Shown here: piece after piece, positions 57,289 to 64,000 of the stretch
Numbering within the stretch: position 1 is the first letter of the stretch
Layout of the letters: each line of letters opens with the position of its first letter
Source of the DNA: Sphingopyxis witflariensis
GTDB taxonomy: Bacteria > Pseudomonadota > Alphaproteobacteria > Sphingomonadales > Sphingomonadaceae
Assembly (NCBI RefSeq): GCF_002205635.1
Contig: NZ_NISJ01000004.1
Location: 248,001 to 312,000 of the forward strand
Length of the DNA: 64,000 bases
Direction of reading: 5' to 3'
Translations under genes and position numbers: made by a program
Notes under the pieces: model-generated
Databases searched by the model: none
Seen by the model: the letters and a program-made list of their open reading frames with translations, nothing else
Told to the model about the DNA's origin: nothing

Positions 57289-57501
57289 ATGACGCTTGAA
57301 GATTACCTAGCTCGCCCTGACGCCATGAACCTTACGGCGCTTAGTGCCGCGGTCGGCGTCTCCAAGGCCCGCCTCTCCCAGATCAAGAGCAGCGGAAAAT
57401 GGCCGCCGCACTTGGCCCTCAAGGTTGAGGCCGCGACGGATGGCAAAATTGATGCGTCCTCGATCAGCGAGGTTGTTGCTGACGCGAGGGCGTCGGCATG
57501 A
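57289..57501 (+). CDS. Cro-like DNA-binding protein (YdaS type)
   Basis: A 70-aa protein with one HTH: MNLTALSAAVGVSKARLSQI, then SGKWPPHLALKVEAATDGKI. This is the short YdaS/Cro-like class that binds operators early in lytic growth. It is divergent from the repressor. The ATG at 57289 lies 8 bases after the perfect operator, with no clear ribosome site, so translation may be leaderless or weak. Confidence 0.83.
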   Translation: MTLEDYLARPDAMNLTALSAAVGVSKARLSQIKSSGKWPPHLALKVEAATDGKIDASSISEVVADARASA

Positions 57502-58016
57502 AGGGCTTTCGCTTCGGCTACGTTGTGCAACTCGACCTTCCCGGCGGGCCGATCAAGATTGGCCAGTCTGGAAGCCCGCGCACCCGATTGCAGACGTTCA
57601 GCGCCGCAACCCCATGCGCTGCCCGCATGGTCGGCATCACCTTTCGGGGAGACGAGCGCGAACGTGAAATGCTCGCGGCGACCGATGACCGCAAAATCAA
57701 AGGCGAATGGCGTTATCCGACGCGCGAGCTTCTGGCCCTGCTCGGTAGCTACCATGACGCCGGTGAGTGGTTCATCCCGGTCGATGACCATCACGCCCAC
57801 TTCAAAGCCGCGCGCGTCGTTGATCGCGTCGCCGAATGCGCGCCCGACCTGAACTTCACGATATGCCCGAACGCGCTTGGCTACCATTGGGCCAATTCCG
57901 TTCTGTCGCGCGTCCACAAGATTGACCCGACGCTTCCTCTCGATTGGGCGGGCTTCGTCCCTGCCACGGATCGCCCGACGCTGCTCTGGCCTCGCACACA
58001 AGCATTGGCCGCATAG
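57498..58016 (+). CDS. GIY-YIG / T5orf172-type nuclease-like protein
   Basis: A 172-aa protein. The N-terminal region is the T5orf172/GIY-YIG-like fold: RFGYVVQLDLPGGPIKIGQS, then GSPRTRLQTFSAATP. The rest (PNALGYHWANSVLSRVHKID) is not recognised. It could cut DNA or act in phage gene control. It overlaps the Cro-like gene by 4 bases and is second in the rightward operon. Confidence 0.75.
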   Translation: MKGFRFGYVVQLDLPGGPIKIGQSGSPRTRLQTFSAATPCAARMVGITFRGDEREREMLAATDDRKIKGEWRYPTRELLALLGSYHDAGEWFIPVDDHHAHFKAARVVDRVAECAPDLNFTICPNALGYHWANSVLSRVHKIDPTLPLDWAGFVPATDRPTLLWPRTQALAA

Positions 58017-58057
58017 CCATGACTACGCGGGATCAACACACCACTGGAGAAAAGACT

Positions 58058-58231
58058 ATGCGCACCCATGAGGATCGCGAGATTGCCCTCGCCTGCCTGA
58101 CTCTCGCCAACAGCCCGAACGCGGACGACGCGCAAGTGGTGGAGCGGGCCGAAGCCTTCTTCGCCTTTGTGACCGGCCAGACGCCGCGCGATCAGATCAA
58201 CGCGGCGCTGGACCGGGCGGGGGTCAAGTAG
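58058..58231 (+). CDS. Small phage protein
   Basis: A 57-aa helical protein: MRTHEDREIALACLTLANSP, then QVVERAEAFFAFVTGQTPRD. The ATG at 58058 has GGAGA seven bases upstream; an earlier ATG at 58019 is possible. The function is unknown. Confidence 0.6.
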   Translation: MRTHEDREIALACLTLANSPNADDAQVVERAEAFFAFVTGQTPRDQINAALDRAGVK

Positions 58232-58409
58232 GTTGGCTGACGTCGTAGCTCTGGGATTTAGCCGCTTTGAGGCAGTTCGTGAACAGGCCAAGGTCCTGCT
58301 CAAGCGAATTCCGGCGGTCATGGTCGATCCGCAACCTCTCCCAAAGCCTGTAAGCGACGGCCTCTGGGCTTCCGCTGTCTCCGATGACGCGCACCGATTG
58401 ATCGGCCAT
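58224..58409 (-). CDS. Small phage protein on the opposite strand
   Basis: A 61-aa protein: MADQSVRVIGDSGSPEAVAY, then RLWERLRIDHDRRNSLEQDL. The VxGDxGSPExVAxRL pattern is like small proteins of other phages. It has AGGGGAAG before the ATG. It reads against the rightward operon, overlapping the previous gene's end by 8 bases, so it may be expressed in the lysogen or act as antisense control. Confidence 0.62.
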   Translation of the reverse strand: MADQSVRVIGDSGSPEAVAYRLWERLRIDHDRRNSLEQDLGLFTNCLKAAKSQSYDVSQPT

Positions 58410-58485
58410 TCTTCTTCCCCTCGTGCTGGTGTTGACAACCGCACGATGAACGGAGGGCGGGGGCGCGTCAATGCGTCCCCGCTTC

Positions 58486-58702
58486 TCACATGACCTCCGG
58501 TTGCTCTGGGTCGCCCCTGAGCGCCCCTGCCGACCAATCCCCCCCGGTCGGCAGGGGTAATCACAACCAGCGCGCCGGGAAACATGGCCCGATCGCGCCC
58601 CAGCCCGGCGATGAACTCCGCGAGTATCTCGCCAATCAGCCGCGCTTGGTCCTCATCGGGGTGAACGGCGTTGCCCGCCCCTTCTTCCATCTGCCTTTCC
58701 AT
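58486..58702 (-). pseudogene. Small phage gene with one-base frameshift in a G7 run
   Basis: From the ATG at 58702: MERQMEEGAGNAVHPDED, QARLIGEILAEFIAGLGRD and VVITPADRG, a protein-like helix and strand. The frame then runs without a stop into neighbouring genes. At a run of seven G (minus strand, 58539-58545) a shift by one base leads to DWSAGALRGDPEQPEVM and a TGA at 58486. With six G the gene is a normal 71-aa protein. So it is either a broken gene or a homopolymer error in the sequence. The function is unknown. Confidence 0.55.
58524..58557. other. 12-bp stem-loop
   Basis: CCCCTGCCGACC (58524-58535) pairs fully with GGTCGGCAGGGG (58546-58557) around a 10-base loop that contains the C7/G7 run. 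No T-run follows on either strand, so it is not a standard terminator. It lies inside the frameshifted small gene and may be only a coding coincidence or a structure that promotes slipping at the run. Confidence 0.5.
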
Positions 58703-58730
58703 GCCCACCCTGATAGCCAAGGAGCGCGAC

Positions 58731-59171
58731 ATGATCTTGCGTGACCGTGACGGAACAAAACAAGATGTTCTGTCAAACCAAGAGCGCATGTTGCGCCTTG
58801 CTGAGCGTGACCACGGCCTCACCGCCAAGGTTATCGCGGCCGAGACTGGCATCCCTGTCCCGACAATTCAGAGCTGGCGCCGGTCGCCGCCGGTCGCAAT
58901 GGCACTGGCAGATTTCGTGCTGGTCTGCCGGGTCATCCCCGACAGCCTGACAAGCCTTTGCACTGAGCCGTCGGGCAAGCATGTCGGCACGAATGGCCCC
59001 GAAGAGGGCGACCTTGATGCGGTGGCCTCCCACGCTGGCGACTTCGCGCACGAATATCAAAAGGCCCGTCACCCTGCCAGCCCAGGCGGCGTCGCGATCG
59101 TTCCGCAGGAAGCGGCGAAGTTGCATGAAATTCGCGGCGGCTTGGTCGCTGTGGCTCGGAGGGCAGCATGA
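58731..59171 (+). CDS. Phage HTH regulator-like protein
   Basis: A 146-aa protein with an N-terminal HTH: RMLRLAERDHGLTAKVIAAE followed by TGIPVPTIQSWRR. The rest has CRVIPDSLTSLCTEP and a C-terminal HEIRGGLVAVARRAA. By place (after Cro, before replication genes) it resembles the CII position of lambda, but the fold is not shown. The ATG at 58731 has GGAG seven bases before it. Confidence 0.7.
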   Translation: MILRDRDGTKQDVLSNQERMLRLAERDHGLTAKVIAAETGIPVPTIQSWRRSPPVAMALADFVLVCRVIPDSLTSLCTEPSGKHVGTNGPEEGDLDAVASHAGDFAHEYQKARHPASPGGVAIVPQEAAKLHEIRGGLVAVARRAA

Positions 59172-59305
59172 TCGCCCGCCTCATCTTCCGCCTCCGCATG
59201 TGGAGATTCCCCAAGGCCCCGGCCAACCCGCGCGCACCTGACGGGCGTTTCATGTCCCGTCGCGACTGGCGTTTGGACCGTATGCGGGAGGGCGTCGGAG
59301 GATGA
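59168..59305 (+). CDS. Small basic phage protein
   Basis: A 45-aa frame: MIARLIFRLRMWRFPKAPAN, then DGRFMSRRDWRLDRMREG. It is Arg/Trp-rich. Its ATG overlaps the previous stop by 4 bases and its TGA overlaps the next ATG by 4, so it fits the tight operon. No family is recognised. Confidence 0.55.
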   Translation: MIARLIFRLRMWRFPKAPANPRAPDGRFMSRRDWRLDRMREGVGG

Positions 59306-59823
59306 CACTTCCTATCCCGATCCCCGCCGACTTCGCCACCTACGGCTCTGAACGCTCCGAGCGTCAGTTGATGGTCCAGTACAAGGTATGCCGGGAAACG
59401 ATAGCGCGCTGGCGCCGAGAACTGGCGATGGTCATAGGCCGCCGCACCCCATGGTCGCCAGAGGATGACGCGTTTCTTCGTGCGAACTACGGCACGATGG
59501 CCTTCACCGAGATCGGCGCCCACCTTGGCCGATCCTGTGATGCAGCAAAGGCTCGGGCGCAAAAGCTCGGAATCCAGTCTGCGCGCAAGCCTGGCTGGAA
59601 TCTCTCGCCCCGCACCGCTGGCACTGCGATCGCCGCGGGCCATTCCGGTGAGGCCGCATATCTGCAAGCCTACGGCCCTATCTATCGCTGCCACAAGGAC
59701 GGCACTCCCGCTCCTATCGGTGCATACTGGTATTGGGCAGGCCAGGCCATCACGCATGACGAGATGGAAGAGAAGGCCCGCGCACACCGCGAGCGGCGGG
59801 AATTGCTTGCGGTGGCAGCATGA
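59302..59823 (+). CDS. Phage DNA-binding protein (Myb/SANT-like HTH)
   Basis: A 173-aa protein with two HTH-like parts: RQLMVQYKVCRETIARWRRE and PWSPEDDAFLRANYGTMAFT, then EIGAHLGRSCDAAKARAQKL, the second being Myb/SANT-like. The C-terminal half has AYGPIYRCHKDGTPAPIGAY. Probably regulates or binds phage DNA. Coupled to neighbours by 4-base overlaps. Confidence 0.7.
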   Translation: MTLPIPIPADFATYGSERSERQLMVQYKVCRETIARWRRELAMVIGRRTPWSPEDDAFLRANYGTMAFTEIGAHLGRSCDAAKARAQKLGIQSARKPGWNLSPRTAGTAIAAGHSGEAAYLQAYGPIYRCHKDGTPAPIGAYWYWAGQAITHDEMEEKARAHRERRELLAVAA

Positions 59824-60167
59824 TAAAAGAGGCCGGCGTCCAGCGAATGATACGCCAATATCTCGCCGTGCGCGGGATTGAGAGTGTGCACGTTCCGAAC
59901 GGCGCCGTCCTCGCTGGGGATAGCAAAGCCCGCGGTCAGCAGATGAACACACTCAAGGGACAGGGGCTTAAGCTTGGCTTCCCTGACCTGATCGCTTTTG
60001 CGCCTAAGGGGCAGATTGGATTTATCGAAGTGAAGTCGGAGAGCGGTCGCGTCTCTGATGACCAGAAGGCTTGTCATGAATGGCTGATCGTCCTTGGCCA
60101 CAAGGTGTCTGTCTGCCGATCTATTGAAGACGTCGCCGAGACGCTTGAAGCGTGGGGGTGGGCGTGA
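59820..60167 (+). CDS. VRR-NUC nuclease
   Basis: A 115-aa nuclease of the VRR-NUC (PD-(D/E)XK-like) family. Catalytic motifs are GFPDLIAFAP (Asp) and GFIEVKSESGRVSDDQ (Glu, Lys), with an N-terminal helix ending in HVPNGAV. Free-standing VRR-NUC proteins are common in phages next to replication genes, where they may cut branched DNA. Overlaps both neighbours by 4 bases. Confidence 0.9.
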   Translation: MIKEAGVQRMIRQYLAVRGIESVHVPNGAVLAGDSKARGQQMNTLKGQGLKLGFPDLIAFAPKGQIGFIEVKSESGRVSDDQKACHEWLIVLGHKVSVCRSIEDVAETLEAWGWA

Positions 60168-60982
60168 GCGGCTTCATCACCATGCAACGCGAGGCGCTCG
60201 AGCACCCTCTTTTAAAGGACGGGGATCGTTTTCGCGCGTTCTTCTGGCTGGTCGCTCGAGCAGCATGGAGACCCACACCTTTCGATGTTGGCGGCAAGGT
60301 CATCACCCTCCAGCGCGGGCAACTCTGTGCATCTGTTCGGCAGCTCGCAGAGGCATGGAACATGTCAAAAAGCGCCGTTGAGCGGTTCGTTGCCCGGTTG
60401 AAAACCGAGACAATGGTCGAAACGGAAGCGGGACACGGACGACTTGTCATAACCGTCTGCAATTACAACAAATATCAGGACTTGGAAAGCATGGCCCGAG
60501 ACACCAGCGGGACAGCAGCCGAGACACCAGCGGGACAGCAGCGGGACATAAAAGAACCATTGAACCATGGAACCATACAAGAAGCTGAAGCTTCTTGTGC
60601 GCCCAAAGCCCGGAAAAGCGCTCCGCTCAAATCCCTTCCTGAAGATTGGCAGCCCCTGCTCACCCCGGCAGCGCAGCGCGTCGTCGATGGTTGGCCCCCC
60701 GGTCGCCTCGAGCGGGAGATAGCAACCTTCCGCGACCACGCTGCCGACAAGGGCCGGACCTCGAGGGACTGGCAGGCAGCTTTCCGCAAATGGATCGAAA
60801 ACGCAGAGAAATGGCACCCCGGACATGGACGACAAGGACAACATCATTCCCCTTCGACCCGCGATGCAGTCGCTGGCGCTCGGGAGCTTCTCGCATCGGC
60901 AGCCGCTGGACATGGATACGGCTCTCGAGGAGCTGGGCCGGTGTCTGACGCTATGCGCGCCATCGGGCATGGGGAGCGATGA
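60164..60982 (+). CDS. Phage replication initiator-like protein (winged-helix)
   Basis: A 272-aa protein. The N-terminal ~110 residues are a winged-helix domain typical of phage replication O-like proteins: FRAFFWLVARAAWRPTPFDV, ITLQRGQLCASVRQLAEAW and MSKSAVERFVARLKTETMV. A proline/alanine linker follows, and the C-terminal part has REIATFRDHAADKGRTSRDW (DnaD/DnaT-like) and FRKWIENAEKWHPG. The GTG start overlaps VRR-NUC (GTGA). Its end overlaps the next gene by 158 bases in another frame. Confidence 0.75.
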   Translation: MSGFITMQREALEHPLLKDGDRFRAFFWLVARAAWRPTPFDVGGKVITLQRGQLCASVRQLAEAWNMSKSAVERFVARLKTETMVETEAGHGRLVITVCNYNKYQDLESMARDTSGTAAETPAGQQRDIKEPLNHGTIQEAEASCAPKARKSAPLKSLPEDWQPLLTPAAQRVVDGWPPGRLEREIATFRDHAADKGRTSRDWQAAFRKWIENAEKWHPGHGRQGQHHSPSTRDAVAGARELLASAAAGHGYGSRGAGPVSDAMRAIGHGER

Positions 60983-61283
60983 GCGCAGGACTTGGCTGAT
61001 CGCCGCTTGGGCCGAGATCAAGGATATCCCGATCGGCCCATTCCTGAGCGCCTGCAACACGGCCCGCAAGATTTGCGACCATCCGGCCAAGATTGTCCCG
61101 GCAATCATTCGCGACAGCCAGGAACTTACCGCGGCGATCCGGCGCAACCAGTCAGCAGCGGACCCCGGCGAACGCAAAGCCCTGCCCGCTCCTTACCGTG
61201 AGGAGCCGGACGACGAACAGCTCGAGGTCGCCGCGATGATGCGCGACCTGATGTCAAAACTGCGCTCGAGCGATGCACCCTGA
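60825..61283 (+). CDS. Phage protein following the replication initiator
   Basis: A 152-aa helical protein: MDDKDNIIPLRPAMQSLALG, DTALEELGRCLTLCAPSGMG, FLSACNTARKICDHPAKIVP and QLEVAAMMRDLMSKL. By place it could be a helicase loader-like (lambda P) or primosome partner, but no motif proves this. The first third is coded in the same DNA as the end of the replication initiator, in a different frame. Confidence 0.65.
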   Translation: MDDKDNIIPLRPAMQSLALGSFSHRQPLDMDTALEELGRCLTLCAPSGMGSDERRTWLIAAWAEIKDIPIGPFLSACNTARKICDHPAKIVPAIIRDSQELTAAIRRNQSAADPGERKALPAPYREEPDDEQLEVAAMMRDLMSKLRSSDAP

Positions 61284-61327
61284 CCGCCACCCCGGCTACA
61301 CCGACTGACCCACTGGAGGATTGAGGA

Positions 61328-61498
61328 ATGAAAGTGACCCATGACCGCGACGGCCCTTGGAAGAGCAAGATCGCATGGATTCCGATGCAGTTCGAAGAAA
61401 CATGGATTTGGCTGGAGCGATATGAACGCCGACGGTGTGGATGGTCCTATCAATACCGCCTCCCCGGCTCCGACAAGATTTTCGTTTCGTATCCATGA
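61328..61498 (+). CDS. Small phage protein
   Basis: A 56-aa protein: MKVTHDRDGPWKSKIAWIPM, then a Trp/Arg-rich middle (FEETWIWLERYERRRCGWSY) and KIFVSYP. A GAGG site lies before the ATG. It fills what would otherwise be a gap in the operon. The function is unknown. Confidence 0.6.
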   Translation: MKVTHDRDGPWKSKIAWIPMQFEETWIWLERYERRRCGWSYQYRLPGSDKIFVSYP

Positions 61499-61523
61499 CC
61501 CATTACCGAGAGGAGAATTGAAG

Positions 61524-61709
61524 ATGGACTTCACCGAAAGTTGGCAATGGCCACAATGGGTCGCGGCTGTCTGGCTGATCCTCAAACTATGCCTCGGCGC
61601 CGTGATGCACGGAAAGCCCCGCAATGAGCCTAACATTAGTTTTCCTATCTCGCTCGTCCAATGCGCGCTGATCCTGTTCCTGCTCATCCCCGGCGGATTC
61701 TTCGCATGA
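61524..61709 (+). CDS. Small two-TM phage protein
   Basis: A 61-aa membrane protein with helices WPQWVAAVWLILKLCLGAVM and PISLVQCALILFLLIPGGFF, and an AGAGGAG site upstream. Two-TM proteins of this size in phage rightward operons can be holin-like, but this one is far from visible lysis genes, so the role is open. Confidence 0.65.
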   Translation: MDFTESWQWPQWVAAVWLILKLCLGAVMHGKPRNEPNISFPISLVQCALILFLLIPGGFFA

Positions 61710-62020
61710 CCATCACCGAAACAATCGCGCGGGCAATCGCTGACGGCCTGAAAAGCAACGCCGTCTATGTGAGTAATGATCTCCGCAAGTGCATCGTGGA
61801 TGGCGGCTTGTTCGACCTGCAGGACCTCGCCGCGCCCATCATCTCCGCCCTCGCAGATGCGGGTTACGCTATCGTACCCATCGAACCGACGCAGGACATG
61901 ATCAGCGCCGGGATTATCGAGCGCCACGATCAGCCGACGCCGGAAGCATGGTCGCTGGCCACTGAGAATATCTACCGCGCCATGATCGAAGCAGGGAGGG
62001 TTATCCATAATGGAGCTTAA
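61706..62020 (+). CDS. Phage protein of unknown function
   Basis: A 104-aa protein: MTITETIARAIADGLKSNAV, a helix LQDLAAPIISALADAGYAIV and SLATENIYRAMIEAGRVI. This pattern is like small phage proteins that carry a VPxEPTxxMxxAG motif (here VPIEPTQDMISAG). ATGA overlap with the upstream gene. Confidence 0.65.
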   Translation: MTITETIARAIADGLKSNAVYVSNDLRKCIVDGGLFDLQDLAAPIISALADAGYAIVPIEPTQDMISAGIIERHDQPTPEAWSLATENIYRAMIEAGRVIHNGA

Positions 62021-62207
62021 GGAAATCGGCGCCCGCGTAAAATGCGGAACCTCCGGCGTCATCGGCCAGATCGTCGCCCGCACAGAATGGCTTTGGCGCT
62101 CGCCCGAGGTGGCCGTTGCCCGTGATGGCTGCGACGCTGACGGCAAGCCGTGGGATTTGATGTGGCTGGACGAGGGGCGAGTGTCGATCGTGGAGGATGA
62201 CGATTGA
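62010..62207 (+). CDS. Small phage protein
   Basis: A 65-aa beta-rich protein: MELKEIGARVKCGTSGVIGQ, then PWDLMWLDEGRVSIVEDDD. Overlaps the previous gene by 11 bases and the next by 4. No family is recognised. Confidence 0.58.
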   Translation: MELKEIGARVKCGTSGVIGQIVARTEWLWRSPEVAVARDGCDADGKPWDLMWLDEGRVSIVEDDD

Positions 62208-62755
62208 GACACGCACAGCACAGCTATCGGCAAGGCGCGCACGGTAGGTCGATGGTGTCGCGCCCAGGCATCGGCGGTCCGACGATCACGGCGCACCTGA
62301 TTTGCTCAGGATGCCGCAAGAGTGGCCAACTGGGGCTGCGGGTCAACATGCCGCCCGAGGCCATAGACAAGAAATTCAAACAATCGGGGTGGCGACTGGA
62401 TCCGCATGTCTGCCCTGACTGCATCCGCAAACCATCGAAAGGAAATATCATGGCATCAGAGCCGTCAACCGCAGCTGTTAAATCGCAGGCCAAGATGTTC
62501 ACCCTCTTGTCGCAACACTTCGATGCCGAAACAGGGCATTATGCCAAAGGTTGGTCAGACAAAAAGGTGGCTGATGAATCCGGGGCATCCCCGGCAATGG
62601 TGTCTGCCGTCCGTGCCGAGGCGTTCGGGGAACTGAAAGAGCCTTCCGAGATATCGGCGCTGCGTTCGGATATCTCCACGCTCGAAAGCCTGATGGTCGA
62701 ACAAATCGCATCGCTGCGGACCGAACTGGCGAAAGTGTCGAAAGCCTACGCATGA
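62204..62755 (+). CDS. Zinc-finger plus coiled-coil phage protein
   Basis: A 183-aa protein from a TTG that overlaps the previous stop. The N-terminal third has a zinc-finger-like pattern (HLICSGCRKSGQLG and DPHVCPDCIRK). The middle carries an HTH-like stretch (WSDKKVADESGASPAMVSAV) and the C-terminus a coil (SALRSDISTLESLMVEQI). A shorter form from the internal ATG GCA (MASEPSTAAV) is possible, so there may be two genes. Function unknown, maybe DNA-binding. Confidence 0.6.
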   Translation: MRHAQHSYRQGAHGRSMVSRPGIGGPTITAHLICSGCRKSGQLGLRVNMPPEAIDKKFKQSGWRLDPHVCPDCIRKPSKGNIMASEPSTAAVKSQAKMFTLLSQHFDAETGHYAKGWSDKKVADESGASPAMVSAVRAEAFGELKEPSEISALRSDISTLESLMVEQIASLRTELAKVSKAYA

Positions 62756-62790
62756 AAAAGCGCGCCCCACGGCGGTAGGGCGCGCTGTTC
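62755..62790 (+). terminator. Hairpin terminator-like sequence
   Basis: GCGCGCCC (62760-62767) pairs with GGGCGCGC (62778-62785), preceded by a short A run and followed by TGTTC. The stem is strong but the T-run is poor. It lies right after the zinc-finger gene and before 62840, so it may split the early operon from the late regulator candidate. Confidence 0.5.
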
Positions 62791-62839
62791 AATTCCTGCT
62801 GTCCGGCTGGACGCATTCTCAATAACAGAGGTTGGGTTT

Positions 62840-63379
62840 ATGGGCAAGGGCAGGCCGCGTAAGGCAGTTAAACGGACGCCATCAGGTCAGATTTCAAGGG
62901 CGGGAAAGGTTCCGACCCGCACCGCAGGCAATGACAAGGCGGTAGAACGGGCCCGCCGCTACCGGTCGAACGGGCATGACCCTGTAGGGAGGGCGTTCGA
63001 AACAGGTTTGCTGGGCCGGGGAGAGGATGGGCGCCCGTCGCAGGCCGCCCGCCTTCGCCTCGACATGGCCCGCGCTTTGTACCGAGCCTATTGGCCGATG
63101 CTTGGTGTTGGCCGCATCGGATGCACCTTGGGAGATAGCAGCGGGTCGTCAGGCGATGGAAACCTGAAATCCGAACAATGGCTCAAGCGCCAGATGGATA
63201 TCATCGGACTGCAGGGGACTAGCGAAAGAAGCGCATTTGATGAGCTGGTGCTTGACGGTCACTTTGACGAAGGCCCCGTGTGGCTCGATCGCCTGCTCGC
63301 TCACAGCCCACGGACTGGCGATCAGGAGAAGATCGAATTGGCAATCGCGGTGATCGATAGGGTGGCAAAAAAGACTTGA
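62840..63379 (+). CDS. Candidate late-gene regulator (Q-like position)
   Basis: A 179-aa protein. The N-terminus is very basic and low-complexity (MGKGRPRKAVKRTPSGQ, PTRTAGNDKAVERARRYRSN). The rest is a folded helical domain (RLRLDMARALYRAYWPMLGV, SAFDELVLDGHFDEGPVWLD and IELAIAVIDRVAKKT). It is the last gene before a terminator and the terminase, where lambda-like phages keep the Q antiterminator. No known Q family is recognised; the role is inferred from place. Confidence 0.6.
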   Translation: MGKGRPRKAVKRTPSGQISRAGKVPTRTAGNDKAVERARRYRSNGHDPVGRAFETGLLGRGEDGRPSQAARLRLDMARALYRAYWPMLGVGRIGCTLGDSSGSSGDGNLKSEQWLKRQMDIIGLQGTSERSAFDELVLDGHFDEGPVWLDRLLAHSPRTGDQEKIELAIAVIDRVAKKT

Positions 63380-63433
63380 ACTTATCGACAAAACCGGTTA
63401 GCGCATGAAAACCAACATGGCGCTTTGCGTCAC

Positions 63434-63464
63434 AAGGCCCCGGCAATCGCGCTGGGGCTTTTTT
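63434..63464 (+). terminator. Rho-independent terminator upstream of the terminase
   Basis: GCCCC (63437-63441) pairs with GGGGC (63454-63458), extended by AAG/CTT, and is followed by TTTTTT. It lies between the Q-like gene and the small terminase, as expected for a terminator that late antitermination must overcome. The 205-base gap 63380-63584 has no other recognised feature. Confidence 0.8.
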
Positions 63465-63584
63465 GATTCCGGCGCGTTGCTCCTTTCCGCAGCCGGTTCC
63501 CGCCGCATCAACCGACACACACACCAAGCCTCACGGCAAACAGGTCGGCACTGATCGCGGCGGGTCATATTCATGGAGGTCGTT

Positions 63585-63983
63585 ATGGCAGGTGGCCGAC
63601 CGACCGCTTACGATCCCGAGTATTGTGACGCCGTTATCGAATACGGCAAAGCTGGTAAGTCGCTTACATGGATCGCCACAGAGTTAGGTGTCGTCAAGCA
63701 GACGATCCACAACTGGATGGCAGAACACATAGAGTTTTTGGACGCCATGACGCGAGCGAAGGAACTTTCGCAGCGTTGGTGGGAAGATGAAGGCCAAGTC
63801 GGGCTGACCGCGGACAAGTTCAATTCGTCTGTCTGGTCGCGCTCGATGGCTGCGCGCTTCCCTGATGACTGGCGCGAGATCAAGGGCACTGAGCTTACCG
63901 GCAAGGACGGTGGCCCTGTCGCTGTGAAGGCCGAGAAGGCAGAATGGACAATCGTTGACACTAGCGCTGAAGGCGGGACGTAA
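63585..63983 (+). CDS. Prophage small terminase subunit
   Basis: A 132-aa small terminase. It starts MAGGRPTAYDPEYCDAVIEY, then an HTH (SLTWIATELGVVKQTIHNWM) and the DNA-packaging domain (FLDAMTRAKELSQRWWEDEG). The C-terminus KGTELTGKDGGPVAVKAEK is typical of this family. GGAGG lies six bases before the ATG. It begins the late packaging genes; the large terminase should follow just outside the window. Confidence 0.92.
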   Translation: MAGGRPTAYDPEYCDAVIEYGKAGKSLTWIATELGVVKQTIHNWMAEHIEFLDAMTRAKELSQRWWEDEGQVGLTADKFNSSVWSRSMAARFPDDWREIKGTELTGKDGGPVAVKAEKAEWTIVDTSAEGGT

Positions 63984-64000
63984 GTTCGCACCGCTGCTGG

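Larger units (their letters stand above)
46368..64000. mobile_element. Left part of a lambda-like prophage next to tRNA-Val
   Basis: From the integrase onward all genes are phage-like, in lambda-style order. There is a leftward early operon (Erf, NinB-like, Ref-like nuclease, small genes, integrase), a divergent repressor/Cro switch with paired operators, and a rightward operon for replication, a late regulator candidate and the small terminase. Base composition is visibly less GC-rich than the chromosome to the left. The right end, structural and lysis genes are outside the window. The exact left att site could not be fixed; it should lie near or within 46292-46394. Confidence 0.9.

Noticed and set aside
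58524-58557. Stem-loop as a rho-independent terminator
   Set aside because: The stem is strong but no T-run follows on either strand, so it was listed only as a stem-loop.

Overview
This window is GC-rich alphaproteobacterial DNA, most likely from a sphingomonad (Sphingomonadaceae; Sphingopyxis-like is my best guess). The evidence is the gene-transfer-agent (GTA)-type head/tail cluster in sphingomonad gene order, together with glycine-zipper, HWE-kinase, aldo/keto reductase and Tat-exported genes typical of that family. No 16S gene or other decisive marker is present, so the genus is inference.

Region 1 (1-16.5 kb, minus strand) is a GTA-like cluster read right to left: small terminase, large terminase, HK97 portal, a small DUF6127-like membrane protein, prohead protease, capsid, an S74-type fibre with two small partners, head-tail connector (gp6), gp8, major tail protein (gp9), gp10, tail assembly chaperone, short tape measure (gp11), a TIM-barrel/gp12 fusion, hub gp13, NlpC/P60 peptidase gp14, megatron gp15 and the start of a DUF2793 protein. 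A secreted protein is encoded on the opposite strand inside the cluster (7.9-8.2 kb). Several gaps hold dispersed hairpin repeats of at least four families.

Region 2 (16.8-46.3 kb) is chromosomal. It holds an M28 peptidase, a 2OG-Fe(II) oxygenase, an EEP lipoprotein, a phosphoribosyltransferase overlapping an adenine deaminase (a compact adenine-to-IMP salvage pair), a solitary divergent MreB, two GSTs, a tandem aldo/keto reductase pair with a divergent LysR regulator, a PAS protein, an RNase H-like protein, CorA, an ABC-F ATPase with a possible leader ORF, PilZ, an HWE histidine kinase, a LacI regulator, a GGDEF cyclase, an FKBP isomerase, prolyl aminopeptidase, aconitase and a DUF389 membrane protein. 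It ends at a tRNA-Val gene.

Region 3 (46.37 kb to the window edge) is the left part of a lambda-style prophage next to tRNA-Val. A leftward early operon carries an Erf annealing protein, a NinB-like protein, a Ref/HNH-like nuclease, many small genes with 4-base start/stop overlaps, and a tyrosine integrase last. At its head lies a control region in which four related 17-bp operators are arranged as two pairs, one upstream of the leftward operon (OL-like) and one between the divergent repressor and Cro-like genes (OR-like). The repressor is translationally coupled to a two-TM membrane protein. The rightward operon carries Cro, a GIY-YIG protein, HTH proteins, a VRR-NUC nuclease, replication-type genes and a candidate late regulator, followed by a terminator and the small terminase. 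The rest of the prophage lies beyond 64 kb.

Three genes (6.9, 50.7 and 58.5 kb) are interrupted by single-base shifts at homopolymers. Two of the sites also fit -1 slippery heptamers. Either recoding/mutation or homopolymer sequence error could explain them.
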